NCBI GenBank assembly: GCA_022393335.1
Contig: JAJEKB010021263.1
Span: forward strand, 579,077-643,076
Source: Macrotrachela quadricornifera
Taxonomy: Eukaryota > Rotifera > Eurotatoria > Philodinida > Philodinidae
Direction of reading: 5' to 3'
DNA: 64,000 bases
Part shown: piece by piece, positions 22,942 through 36,150 of the stretch
Position numbering within the stretch: the stretch's first letter is position 1
Layout of the letters: every line of letters starts with the position of its first letter
Made by a program: the position numbers and the translations under genes
The notes under the pieces: generated by a model
The model's database searches: none
What the model was told of the DNA's origin: nothing
The model's input: only the letters and a program-made list of their open reading frames with translations

Positions 22942-25599
22942 AGCAGTTTTGATTTATTTATTTTTTTGATATATTTTGCTTTCAGCTTTTTTTTTCATTT
23001 CTAAAGGAAAGATAAGTATATGAATGTAAAAGGTTATGGAAATAGTGTACTATTTTGCCGATTTGATAGTATATAATTGAGAAAGAATTAGCAATTAATA
23101 TGGAATTCTAAGAAACTATGACAGCTACTCTAAAGATGGTCTGACAACTTGATAATTTCAATTTGTAGATTTTTAAGATCTTCTATGTTTATAAACTAAG
23201 TGAATCTTAGCTGCAGTATGAAAAAAATTGACCAGAATAAAAGCTCATGTTCAAACTTATGATTTTCAACACAAATTAGAAGCTCAGTGAACTTCTATTC
23301 TGTGGAACAGGGGGAAGGGTATTCGATTCAAGATAGAGAAAATGCTTATATTTCTTACTGAAATTTTATTCACCATTTATTCTGTATATATTTTGGTATA
23401 TAGTTGTTTTATAAGATTTATTTATTAAACCTACAAAAAAAAAATAAGAAACTGACTAAACGAGGACTTTTCTTCTGTTTGCATTATGATTTGATTTATG
23501 AATACGTGACAAAACATAAATTACTTAGAATTTAAGATGATATAAAATTTTCTTTTCAAAATGTGTTTATCAAAAAGAGAAATGTTGATATAATGTTTCG
23601 TTTCTCATGCAATAATCATTTCCATCATCATTGAACAAGCACATTTCATTAAGGTCTTTCCTCAAAGTATGTGTAATAATGTACAAAAAATCATAGAATT
23701 TTCACTCTTTTTTTTTATAATGAAATCTGAACCTTAAAATGTATTATCTATAATGATTAAAAATATGCAGCAATTAATAGCATTCGATCAAGAAAGAAAA
23801 CAATCTGGAAAGATGAACTGTCAATTATTCTCTGCGAATAAATCGTTTTATATATTTATACATACCTTCTTTGCTTTTATTACAGAATTGAAAGGATTTT
23901 TATTAGCATAATATTGAGTTTTTAAGACTAGTTAGTGTATTCTTCTTATTAAGAATGATTGACTACAACCCATCGGGTACAACACAGATACTATTAGAAA
24001 AAGCAAATATAAAATAAAGTAAACGAATGACTCCTGTCAAGTATAGCAAAAAAGTAACTGAAGTCATAAAGAGATTGATTTTTTATAATACTAAAAATCA
24101 TACTTTTTTCTGATATTGTCAATCGAATATTCTATTTTTTAAAAATTTTTAAACGAATTGAGAACATAAATGTAATTTTCGATCGTATAGAATTGATATA
24201 GGACTCCATACAAGGAATTACTGTTGATGAATAGTTCATATATTTCTGAAAAGATTCTTATGTGGTTGTTCGGATTAACATATGTTCTTTATCAACAGAA
24301 TCCATTATCTCATTGTCTAAAAACATTTTCGTGCAACTCATATACTATGAAACGATGGAATAACAAGTACTGTAAATATTCAATGTAATGATTTTTAATA
24401 GCAACCAAACGTTATCAATAATCTGCACGTAGCTATTACCAAATGTCATTATAGTGAATAATTGCAGCAGTTGTTATTCGGTTGTTTCATAATATATGGG
24501 TTGCAGTAATAGTCTTTTTCTAATTACAATAAAATATTTTTCTCAAGTGAATAAATAAAATTTAAACTCTTCCTTATAGTTTTTATACTTTTTTCAAATA
24601 CATGTTACTTGAATATAATTAATTGATATGTGTTTCAATATTCATTCTACTTAGGTACAATATTATTCTAGCAAAACGACAATGACTAACTAATAAAACA
24701 GTGATCTAAAAGTTTTGGTCCTTCTCTTTAAATTGATCCGCACAATATTAAATGCATATATACATAGTTGATCGAAATATACAGTTTTATAGAAAGATTA
24801 GAGTTATTCTTTCTAGCAACATCATTTCAGACGTGTAGTGCCACCAAATAATTAAAATTTTTGTTACTTTTGTCAATTAAAAGGTGAAGAAACAAGCCAT
24901 ATAGTAGAAATTTCACTAGGTTTCTCTCCAGAAATATTGAGTTAAATTATGCTTTTCTCGAACAAGTTATAGAGGAAGAACAAAACCTTCGTTTTGCAAA
25001 GAAGTAACCACTATGCAATTGTAGCAAACTCGACAAATTTCTCATCTTTCTTTTTAAAGGTGTATCATAATGTCTTTTTAATTTAAAGATATCTGTTATT
25101 GAACCTTCACTGACAAAATTTGTGTTTTGATAATGCTATAGTGTTTGAAAAGAAGTAAATCAACAGGATTTCTGATCATTCAGGATAAAATTGTCATTTC
25201 ACAAAAACAATATCAGTGGTGCAAATCACAGGTGGCGGAATGATTCTAATCCAGCCGAAGCTAAAAGCGTCTCAGGGGATTTTTTTATATTCCGATTATT
25301 CCAGAACGATGCTTTCCAAGCCTCGAATCCTGCTAGATTTCTATATCTCCTTAACGAGTAATATATATAGCTGGATTTTTTTTATCATGCTGTTTCCATA
25401 ATGTATTAGGTAAATAGAACTTTTTTACCGCTTATAATAGTTGCACGGCACCATACGACTACAATAATTGGTAAAAAAAAAATTATGGTTACCTGACACA
25501 TTCTGAAAACAGCATGATAAAAGAGAATTTAGCCATCCAATAAGACTAATCAGTGCCATTTCGTTCGATATGATAATATAACGTTGTAAATAACCTAAA
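22942..25599. other. Intergenic DNA
   Basis: 2.7 kb of AT-rich sequence with no gene recognised. A short inverted repeat (TTTATCATGCTGTTT near 25381 and its complement near 25505) marks the last 200 bp. Confidence 0.5.
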
Positions 25600-25920
25600 A
25601 AAAAATAAGATTCATTTCAGAAATTACTTACGGTTTATTTCGACATTGAGATGAATCTGAATAAAAAAAAATTATTCAAATAAGCACTTACTATTCATTT
25701 TAATGTTGAGATGAATCCAAGAGAAGAAAAAAAATTATTTATTTAGTTAAATATTTACTGTTCATTTTGATATCGAGAAGAATCTAACTAAAGAAAAAAA
25801 AATTATTCAAATAAATACTTACTATTCATTTCGATGTTGAGATGAATTTTAGCAAAGAAAAATGATTAATTTATTTATTTAAATACCTTATTATTTACCT
25901 CGAGATTAAGATTAATCTTA
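25600..25920. repeat. Diverged tandem repeat, unit about 60-75 bp
   Basis: Four to five imperfect copies, each containing ACTTACTATTCATTT, then TTGAGATGAATC, then an A-rich run (starts near 25628, 25685, 25757, 25826 and a decayed copy near 25890). No coding frame runs through them. Confidence 0.7.
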
Positions 25921-27920
25921 AATTGGCATTCGTTCATTTTTTTTTATAGAAATAGCGAACATCGTATAAATAATTAATCAAAATGGTTCCCCATGTAAAA
26001 AAAATATTAGAAAAATCAGATTATTAATCGATCATAAACTCACCAACGAATATTTAAAAGAATGGTGCGTAAACTGTATTCGATTACAGATCGTAAATGG
26101 TGTTCGGTAAAATGCATCGTAAAATATTCATATCTGTATTCTTTACTGGTATTCGTATACGAATACAGACTGTCCATGTTGACCTAGGTCGTTTCAAGTG
26201 TTCAATCATTTCTCAGAGAGCTCCATTCTCACTCTCGTTTGTGCCCCTTTCAAGCGTGCGAGTTTGAATACTTCAAAACTAGAATAGTTGAATTCAACTT
26301 TCGCGTTTCACATATATGATAAAACAAAAACCTAATTATATTTAAAAAGGCCATGATTCGAATACTGTTGAATCCGAGAGTAGGCGATTTATAAATCATA
26401 AATTTTTCAACCGAAATTTAAAATAGTTATAAACATTTTTGGTATTTATAAATCTAGCTTGTTTATAAATGAATATCTGATAAATAAATGCGAGTATGTT
26501 GTATAAGCATCTGACCAATTTATGAATTTTGAATTGATTGATAGATCAAATTTATATGTAACTCTGCCTTATCATTCACCTCTCAATAAAAAGATAAGTC
26601 GTAAACGTAAAAAATATATGAAGCAAACAGGTAAGAGCTATTATACAGAATCCTAAGATTTAGTAAATTAATAGGTCAAACACATTTGTTTCTACAAATT
26701 AAATTTAAAAGTACCATTGTCTCGAATTTATAGTAGACACTTTGAATTTCTCGATTTGTCAGATTACTAATTTTGATCCAGTTTAAAACTTTTACAATTT
26801 TTGTCAAAATAATTTCGGATTCAATAGTGGATTCGAAAGAGTCAGACTCTCACTTTCACTCAAACAGTCATCTTTAGAATAATCATTTCGATTTGACGAC
26901 AAAATAGAGACCATGATTTACCAAAAATCTCAAATAAAATTTCGGCAAATAAGATCTGAAAGTTCTGTTTGAATTCTCTACAATAACTACATCACAAAGT
27001 TCTGATGACCTTTTAGAAAACAAAAGGAAAAGACATAAAATGTTTTTATTTTTCATTATATTGAACGAAATAAACATATCTTTAATACATCCATTTCTAA
27101 ATTATTTTAGCAAAAACAAAACAGAATGTTCATTCGACTTATTCGATTTCGTTCACTATGGTATAAAAATCCTATCTAAATTATATACAAGATTTATCTT
27201 ATGATTTATTTTGCATATCCAAAGAGATATGAATAATGATATATGATATCTAAAATAAACTCTATCCTATCGATTTACATATTTTTTCTTCATTTTCAAT
27301 GTGTCAAGAATATAATAGTTATCATTACTTCAACGAAAATGAGGAATTATATTTCATTAAATATAAGACCTATTAATGCTGATTCGATTACGATAAGACG
27401 CCATACAGTTTGATATGTATTTCATCAAATATAACTCTTGATTATAATCTTCTTATCTTTCTGAATACATAAAACTAACTAAAAGATAAAATCTGCACAT
27501 AATCCAAATATGATTTATATAACACTGAAATTGATTAATACAATTCTTGAAAGCACCATGCTAAAATTATCTTGCGAATAAGTTGCAATAGATATAAATC
27601 AAAAAAAAAAAGAATTTATAATCATGATAAGAGTAATTTAAAATGTATAGGAATAGTTAATATTTATATTTCCTATGGTAATATAAAAAGTATTATAAAT
27701 TAGATAAATTATTCATTATTCTTATATTTGAATTAGAAAGAAAAGAAGATATTCATGTTCTTTAAAATTTTGTTTTTCTATAATTATATTTTAACTTTAG
27801 AAAATGAATGCAAAAAGACTTGATATATTCAATAAAATTTCTATCATATATTTAATTTATTATAATTTATTATTATTTGACTTATATATATATGTATATA
27901 AATAAATAAATAAATATTAT
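25921..27920. other. Intergenic DNA
   Basis: 2 kb of AT-rich sequence without a recognisable gene or repeat. Confidence 0.5.
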
Positions 27921-30900
27921 TTACATCGGCATGAGTCGTTCAGCATCAGAAGGTATAGTTGATGATGAAGATGTTGATGTTGCACTAACACCTATTCCAA
28001 CATCTTCATCTTCTTCTACTTCTTCTTCTGAACTAAACATTTTTGATGTTAAATCAGATATTTGATCAAGTTCAGGACCACTTTCATTACTATTATTATT
28101 AAAACATTGTTGATTTCGTATTGTTGTTGTATTCTCTACTGTTTGTGGTACATTTAATGTTGGTAAACTATTACATAAATTAATACATTTTCGTTGTTGA
28201 TGATAAAGTGGTGTTGATGATGAAGATGATGATGTTAATAATGATTCAGCATCATAAATTGTTGATGATGATGATGGTGTATATGTTGTTATATCAAATG
28301 TAGGACTACGATTTTGTTGTAATTTTGAAAGAGCGGTTGCATCATTAAGTACAGTTGGTGTAACAAAAAGTGATTTTGGTCGTAATTTATTTGTTACAAG
28401 TATTGGTGATGCATGTGATCGAATTGTTGTTGGTTGAGGTGGTGGTGGTGGTGCTGATGCTTTATGAGGTGTTTCAAAGAAAAATGAAGATGAATTACCA
28501 GTTGATACAATTGTTTTTGTTGGAGTTATATGTGTTTGATGAATGTTACTATAGATAAAAAAAAAACCGAATATTTATTTTTTTTTTTTAATTATTAAAA
28601 TTAAATATATATTTATTATTACTTAGTTGATATTCCGGAATATTGTTGATCAAGTATAATATTATTTAAAAATCGTTTTATTTTATCTTCTATTGATCTT
28701 TTATCTAGATTATGTAAAAGATGTTGAGCTGATTGTTTTAAATCACTAAGAAAATTTTTATTTTAATATAAAACTATTTTCTATTTTTTTTTTTTTTTGT
28801 TCATACTTAAATTGTTGTTTGTATAATAATAATTGTTGTTTTTGTTCTCCATAAGATATTTCAAGTGAATGATTTCGATTAAATAATGTTGCAAGGTCAT
28901 CATAAACATGATATAATTTTTGTTTTAATAATAAAATTTCTTCTCGAAGAAGAAAACGATTATCAGTTGAAATCCATCCTCGACGTTCGGCAAGTGATCG
29001 AAGATCCTAATGAAAAAAAAAAACAAAATTTTATTTTAAAAAGAAAAAAGTTTTTTTTTTTTTTTTTTTTTTTAACTTGTTGAGTCCATCTTTGTATAAG
29101 ACGAATATTATTTCGTTCTAAATTATCAAGTTTTTCTTGTAATAAATCACATTTTGTTTTTAAATCTTGATTTTGTATTAATAATTGAGAATATTGAATT
29201 TGATTTGTATCAAATTTTTTTTGTATATGAATATCTAAAAAAAAAATTTTTCAAAGCAAATAATAATAAGAAGAAGGAGAAATAAACAAACATTGATCAT
29301 CATTATGACGAATATCAAATTCACGTAAATGATTATTAGTTGTTTGTAATTGTCTTTAAAAAAAAGAAATATGAAAGATTTTTTTTTTCTATTTAGCAAA
29401 TTTTTACTTTCGAAGTTCAAAAATTTCATTTCGTAAAGGTTCTAAAGATAATTGAAGTTGAATATCATCATTAGCATATGAAAATGCAGATGAAATGGAA
29501 TTTTCAAGTTCATTCCATAGATGATAATATTCAGGATCTAAATATATGAATTAAAAAATTATTTGATTTAAAAAAAAAATCTTTTTTTTTTAACCATTTA
29601 TAGTATTTGTATTTCTTGTTCGAATTTGTTTTGAAATTGTTCGAATACGTGTTAGATGTTTAATAAATTGTTCAATAATAAAATGTGTCTGTTGTTTATA
29701 CATATAATTAGTTGATGGTAAATCTCCACATGATGAACTTCGTATAAATTCTTGTTGATTTTGAATACGATGACGACAACGACGAATTGGTGATATAGAT
29801 GGTTTTTGTCGAAATTTATTATTTATTAATGGAGAAGTTTTTATTGGAGATGTATTACGTTGATGAACAATTTGTGTTGGAGATGGTGAACGTGTTGGAT
29901 GCTTACGAGATTTAGTTGGACTTAGACGAGTTTTTATTAATGATGGATCCTTAATATAAAGAGAGATTCTATGAAGCCTTTCATCTTAACATAATGAAAA
30001 AGAACTAAGACATCATTAATACTGAAAAGATAGACTTATTGAGATAAATAGAGGTAAGAATGAGTTTTTTTTTCTTCTATTATAATTTATAATATTCATA
30101 AGTACTTATTCTATAACAAAAAAAAAGAAAAGAACTAACTTCAACAGTTCCTCCTCCTGTTGATGATAATAAAGATTTTGTTGGTGAATATGATGATCGA
30201 CGTTCTCCAATGTTGTCTGTTCCGGTATTAGTATCTGAAAATCGGATTAATTAATATTATATTATCAATAAATAAATATACTTGGTTTAATGAAAGACGA
30301 TTTTGTAATAGGTGCTTTATTATTTTGTTTTTTTGATCGTAAATTTATTTGAGATTGTTGTTGATTATGTCGATTTGTTTCACCAATAATTGATGTTTTA
30401 GAATTTCGACGTGATTCTTTTATATTTGAAATAAATTTTCTTTTTTCGTATTACCAAAACAAATATAATTTTATTATCTTACCTTGAACACTAAGAATAT
30501 TACGTAAAAGTTCAGCACATTTATCAAATTCTTTATTAGTTCGATAAACAAGTGTTCTTGACATAGACGATTTGACTAGAGAATCAGTTGGTATTGGTTG
30601 ATGTTGTTGTATTACCACCGTGTCGTTCTATTAGGAAATAAAAAAAAAGAAGAAAAAAAAAAATGCGTTGAAAGAATAATCTCTATGTTTCTTTTATAAG
30701 CACACGGAAACCATTATTTCTATTTCCTGAGTTACCATTATAAATAGTGATTTTAATAAGTTATATCTACACTTAAAATAAGATGAAAGAATAAAATTCA
30801 CTTTAATTTTATATTATTATGGCATTGATTCATTATTAGAATATTTGCATATATGTTTACTTCCATCAATTTATGTAGACATAGAAAAAAAGCAATCCTT

Positions 30901-31091
30901 CAAAATGCATTCGTAAATGGGAAAAGAAATAAATGAGTATAAAAAGAAAAAAAGAAATCACAGAATTTTAATATTGCCTTGAGACACGTGTCGGGAATTG
31001 AGAAAATTATTATTAATTAGATATCGAACTTTCTCTTTTTATTATATTGTTCGATAAGAAAAAGAAAAAAAAAGAAGCTTACCTTCATCAT
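27921..31091 (-). CDS. Unrecognised 679-residue coiled-coil protein
   Basis: Eleven exons join with consistent phase: 31091-31083 (MMK), 30627-30483, 30416-30282, 30234-30140, 29949-29595, 29537-29408, 29353-29292, 29234-29077, 29006-28807, 28745-28623 and 28548-27921. The N-terminal third is Ser/Pro/Arg-rich with SPT and SPI sites that suit proline-directed kinases (TRLSPTKSRKHPTRSPSPT). The middle is long alpha-helical coiled coil (QLLIQNQDLKTKCDLLQEKLDNLERNN). The C-terminal exon is low complexity, with PPPPP, Ser runs and an acidic EEEVEEDEDVG patch. It has no signal peptide or membrane helix. The composition suggests a cytoskeletal or centrosomal scaffold, but I cannot assign a family. 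The nine-base first coding exon is inferred from splice phase and an in-frame ATG. Confidence 0.7.
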
Positions 31092-32783
31092 ACAATGAAC
31101 ATAACAGCTGTTCTTTCTCTTTTAGAATAACTGTTCTGTTGTTGCTTTAACAAGTAAGTGAGCTGCCATCAGTAACTTGAATTTGTTGTTCTTGCAATGA
31201 TGATGATGATGATGATTTAAGATATGTATGTGAGTATAGATGTAAAAATGAGTATGTGTTTGTGTCTATGAGAAAGCGAAAGAAATTCTAGTCAAAATGA
31301 AAAAACACTTCGAGATTTTTTTTTTTTCTTCTTCTTTTTCTTTTTCAGTGGTTGTCGATGTCGTCAAACATCTGAGAGAAACGAGTTGATAGGAAGAAGA
31401 AATAGCAGAAAGGTAAAATGTATAGTAAGAGCAACATGTGTGAGCAAACGATTGTTGTTTATCTTCATTCTCCTTCTATGCCGTTTACATCTAAAGACTA
31501 AAGATAAAAATCTGCTAGTTCAAGAGCAAATGCTTGAAATATGTATAAGAATAAAGAGATTTTATTTTTTTTCATTTAAGTACAAAACGTATATGTATAT
31601 ATATATATGAAATGTAAAGTACATCATGTGCTACTTGACATTAATACTAATTCAAATCTAACATATAAAAGAAAGAAAAAAAAACGTTTTCTTTTTTTTT
31701 TTACATACTATACTTTGAACAAAGGAAAAAAACATCATGAAAATAAGTATAAATTCAAAATATATCTACGAATATAAAGATTATTTGAAAAGGAATAATT
31801 GATTTATTCACTTTTTTTCTTCTTTATATTTATTAATTGTATAATCGAATTTATTTTATACAAAGAAGATAAGAAAATAATACTTAAATGATAGAAAGAA
31901 TTAATAATTATATATGAAATAACTAGTTTTTTTTTTTTTTCTATTTAAAAAGCTTCAATCAATATTTAGTAATTTTACTATATGAAATTGTTTGTAAACA
32001 TAAAAAATTTATTTCTCTTATTAAATAACTAGTTTTTTTTTTTCTTCGTTTTTTCAAATAATAGTAAACAAAATCTTCAAGGACTTTTTTTTTTAATATT
32101 TACAAAACTTATTGATGTCAAAAATCAATAAATTGTTCTTTTTCTTTTTTTTCTGAATACTATATGACAATTAAAATACATTCAATAATTATTTACTAAC
32201 AAGTAATATAACAATATGACCTTCATTAAACATCTCATATATTCTACAACATCAAGTAGACAAAGCATATATTCTTTGTAATTTCACCTGAACTTTTCTC
32301 AATGTATGTGAATAAAAAACCAGTTAGATTTTGTAATTTAATATATCATATTAGTTTTTTTCTATCAAATTTAAAATAGATCACGATTGATAGTATTAAA
32401 TAAAAAAAGGAACTTATCATGGTCAAATAAAATTACCATTTCTTATCAATCAATTCAATATAATAACATGTCAAATAACTTATATTAAAAAATCTTCATG
32501 ATACTTACGTAATATATATACATACTTTTATAAAGGCATCATAAAACAATTGAATGCAATGACAGTTATAGAATATTCTAAACTTAGCAAAATAGTATAA
32601 TAAATTTCATATATATTAGAATGATGTTTAATTATTTTTCATGACTATCTTTATTACAATGTAATTAATATTTTCATATTTAATCCATTTTCGAAAAAAA
32701 AAAGACAAATTAGTAGGTATATACTTTAAATGATTGAATATTACACACACACAAAAACAACTATATTAATATGATAGTTTATT
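31092..32783. other. Intergenic DNA
   Basis: Upstream region of the coiled-coil gene and 3' flank of the four-helix membrane protein gene. Several poly-T runs and no coding exon. Apparent small frames here are low complexity. Confidence 0.5.
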
Positions 32784-33404
32784 TTAAGCAAAAAAGATAT
32801 CTGACTCATTTTGAATTTCACCAGTAACTGCTGACCATGAACGCCATACATGAATATTTATTTTATCTGAATCAAATGAATAATCTTTTTCAGGATATTC
32901 ATCAATATATATTGATGATAGTTGATTATTATGTCGAAAAAGTATATAAAATAAAAACATTTCACCATAATTAAATAATTTAAAAAGTATTGTAATACCA
33001 ATTAATAAACTATTCATTATTATATATGAAGGATTTAATGATGTTGTTGAACATATAATACCAATTTGTCCAATTAATACAAGAAAACTAATAATAATAA
33101 TAGCTGTTGCAAATAAATTTGAACAAAAATGTATAATAATAGCAATAAGACAAGTTAATAAATTACGTCGCCATAAAACTATCCATATACTAATTGGACA
33201 AATAATTAAAAATGGAAATGACCAAAAACCAATACCAATATGATATGCACATGTTTGATTAATTGTTAATGTTATTTGTAAACCTAATATAGCAATAATA
33301 CTAACAAATTGTATAATTGAAAATGAAAAATGAAAAAGTATATTTAATATTGATTGAAATTCATATTTAATATGATCATCAATGATATTATATCGCATTA
33401 TCAA
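32784..33404 (-). CDS. Four-helix membrane protein, family unknown
   Basis: One exon, 206 residues. Four hydrophobic helices are clear (about residues 20-45, 55-78, 84-115 and 126-153), with short loops and a polar C-terminal tail of about 50 residues. The topology resembles tetraspan families such as MARVEL or MS4A, but no diagnostic motif (for example the tetraspanin CCG) is present. The start is the upstream of two close ATGs (MIMRYN). Likely a plasma-membrane or vesicle protein; the function is not deducible. Confidence 0.65.
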   Translation of the reverse strand: MIMRYNIIDDHIKYEFQSILNILFHFSFSIIQFVSIIAILGLQITLTINQTCAYHIGIGFWSFPFLIICPISIWIVLWRRNLLTCLIAIIIHFCSNLFATAIIIISFLVLIGQIGIICSTTSLNPSYIIMNSLLIGITILFKLFNYGEMFLFYILFRHNNQLSSIYIDEYPEKDYSFDSDKINIHVWRSWSAVTGEIQNESDIFFA

Positions 33405-34414
33405 TGAACTAGTTAAATAAAAATGATTGTAATCTACACACTCAAAACCATATTAAAAGGTCATTAATACGATAACAAATTTTTACTTTTTCTCTTTTCT
33501 ATATTCAATATAAGAATACAGAATAAACAGTAGATGTAAAAAGAAACGAACTTCAATTCATCATTATTAATATAACATAAAGAGAAAAAAAAAAAAAAGA
33601 ACAAAAAGAAAGGTAAATTACTTTATACTTATTCACTAAATACTCATACAAAAGAAAACACATACTAGACAAGACTAACAATGAATAAATAGACACCATA
33701 CTAATGTATTATTTTTTAATAAATGTTTGTAATTGAATATCGATTAATAAAAACAATTTTTCATACAAAATTTCACAAATTGTTTTTTTTATTACCCATA
33801 GAAATAATCTCTAACAATAATATCGTTGATTAAATTCTTTAAATTCGAGATTATTCTATGAAAAAAAAAATAAGGAAAAATTTTAAGTCAATGTTGAGTG
33901 TTCGATAAATATCATAAGATGTGCTATTCAAAATTCTCCTAAAGTATAATATTCTTCAAAGCAATTCACAATATACAAACCTATATCACATTCAATACAC
34001 TCATCATATGAAGTATCTCTTCTTGATTTAGTTCTCTTTATACTATACGCACACAAACATAACATCTACTACTTGAATTACTTTTGATAGAATACAAGAA
34101 GAAAAGTATTATGCTGAAAATTGAAGTGACCTTTGCAAGATTGATAGTTATTTAGTTTGTATAAAGAAAAGTTGAAACAACAGTCTATTCTTATAATTTT
34201 GTCCAGTACTGTATATATAGATGTAAATCAATTTTCATATATTTATTAACTAAACATACACACGAACGACAATGGAAATACAATAGATAGAGATCTTTAA
34301 TATGAGAAAAGAAAGAAACTTGTTTTGTGTATATGTCATATACAATAATGCTGACAATAAAATAAATCGTACAATTGTACAAAATGAGGTATATATCTTC
34401 TTTGCATTTTTTTT
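33405..34414. other. Intergenic DNA
   Basis: Promoter side of the four-helix gene and 3' flank of the LEPROT-like gene. No exon recognised. Confidence 0.5.
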
Positions 34415-35041
34415 TTAAAAATTGGGTAAACTATCATCTGAACCAAATGTCATGAAATAGATTGCAACCGTTGTAAATATAATTACATTAGCTGCCATTA
34501 TAAAAAACATCGAACCAAGAGCAATCTAAATTTAAAAAATTAAATTAAAAGAAAATATTATTTTATATTTTATTTACAACAGATGCTCGGCACATAACAG
34601 CTGGTAAACCAAATGCTGAAACAACAATAACACTTGTTATAAACCACATTAAATCTGTACATGGACTTGAATCATTCATGCTATAACTACTATCTGATGT
34701 ACATCGACGTCCAATTGCTAATGGAATTGGACAAAGAACATAAAATATAATTACAAATGTTGGCCACCAATTACTTCAAATAGAAAAAGAAACATATTTC
34801 ATGTTAAAAGAAATTAAACATTCAATATATTTCATACTATTGGGCTAATGCACAACCTAAGATTAATAATGTAAGACCCATAGAAGCCAGAAAAGCCAAA
34901 AGGACAACGCTAGATAAAACAAGATTTACAAATATTCATATTTCACTATTGAAAAAAAATACTTGCCCTAAATAAAAAAAATATCACATAGAATTTTTTC
35001 AAAATTTATATTTTACCTTTAATTCCTTGAAAAAAACTCAT
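34415..35041 (-). CDS. LEPROT: LEPROT/VPS55-family endosomal membrane protein
   Basis: Exons 35041-35017 (MSFFQGIK), 34909-34838, 34773-34578 and 34525-34415. The last three join in perfect phase and match the family closely: MGLTLLILGCALAQYNWWPTF, SVIVVSAFGLPAVMCRAS and ANVIIFTTVAIYFMTFGSDD correspond to GLTFLMLGCALEDY, GIVVSAFGFPVILARV and [21 protein letters not shown] of human LEPROT. Four membrane helices, about 135 residues. The protein works in endosome-to-vacuole/lysosome sorting and in limiting receptor surface levels. Exon 1 joined to exon 2 is one base out of phase, which suggests a sequence error, an unseen splice variant or a damaged allele. Confidence 0.85.
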
Positions 35042-35168
35042 TAATAAATTAAAATAATTTTATCTAGAAGAAAATTTATTCTTATAGAAATGATTACAAA
35101 AGAAAATCTAAATGGGATTGATGAAAAACAACAAAATATGATGAAAGTTTGCTTTTTTTTTCTAAATA

Positions 35169-35542
35169 TTAATTCCATGGCCATGGATTAACACGATTTT
35201 TACGCATGAGAAATTTTATTTTTCGTTCCATTTCATTATTATAAATTTCATGTGCTCTAAATGAAAATGCATTTCATCATATAAATCAATAAGAAAATAA
35301 ATTAATACTTTTCATAACAAAGTCGACCTCGTTTACGAAATGGTTTTTCATATCGTTCCCACAAACGAGCTGTTTTAAATACTTCTTCATTATTTAAAAC
35401 TCTAAAATAAAAACCTATTTTTTCGTCTATTTTATTTTTAAAATTAATATTTTTACCGATTTAAAGCTCGATATGCTAAATCAACTTCACCATTTCGAAC
35501 CCAAACTGTTCGTGCTAAAAATCTCGAATGAACATTCCACAT
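35169..35542 (-). CDS. MRPS21: Mitochondrial ribosomal protein S21 (bS21m)
   Basis: Three exons, 35542-35457, 35401-35309 and 35256-35169, in consistent phase, giving 88 residues (human 87). Diagnostic blocks are ARTVWVRNGEVDLAYRALNR, RYEKPFRKRGRLCYEKAHEIY and MERKIKFLMRKNRVNPWPW, aligning with the human protein throughout. It is a small-subunit protein of the mitoribosome near the mRNA platform. The basic N-terminus probably serves mitochondrial import. It lies about 130 bp from the LEPROT start on the same strand; transcripts are probably separate. Confidence 0.95.
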
Positions 35543-36150
35543 CTACCAGAAATAATATTATAAATAAGAATTTGATGATTTCACTTAAAACATAGTTATA
35601 GCCTGAAAATGTTTTTGCTACTACCAAACATTATCAGTATTCATAACTCATTTGGATCTACATAACGCACATAGTCTCGGCTAAAAAGTAATTTACCATT
35701 TGGGCTCCTTCCCTCATAAGTTAATGAACCGTCTGTTATACTAAAATTAATGTGTAGTTCAAATATTGTTTTTTTTTACCTTTTCAAAATATCAAAAAGT
35801 AAATATTGTTATTTAATCTGTAATTATTCCGTATTGGATGAATCTAATTCGTTAATAAATTAAACATAATAATCTAGAAATTCATGAAAAGAAAACAAAT
35901 ATTTTCGTTCTATATTTCATATCTTATTCAATAATACAAAAAAACGAAAACAATTCATATTATAGAAATTTCTATGATTAACTCTTGTATACAAAAGAAA
36001 CAGAACAAATACTATATATATAAATATACAATAATTATCTTCATTGAAGTTACAATTCCAAAAAGATTAAGACAAAAATAAATTTGACTATGTCGGATAA
36101 TTCATTAAACAAATGATTTTTTATTTTCTCATTTGTGCGGATAGAAATTC
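35543..36150. other. Intergenic DNA
   Basis: About 600 bp between MRPS21 and the stop of PPM1D. No exon recognised. Confidence 0.5.

Noticed and set aside
25216..25401. 61-codon open frame
   Set aside because: No similarity, no splice partner and composition like its surroundings.
31386..31610. 74-codon open frame on plus upstream of the coiled-coil gene
   Set aside because: Low complexity, lies in the 5' flank of a minus-strand gene, no supporting features.
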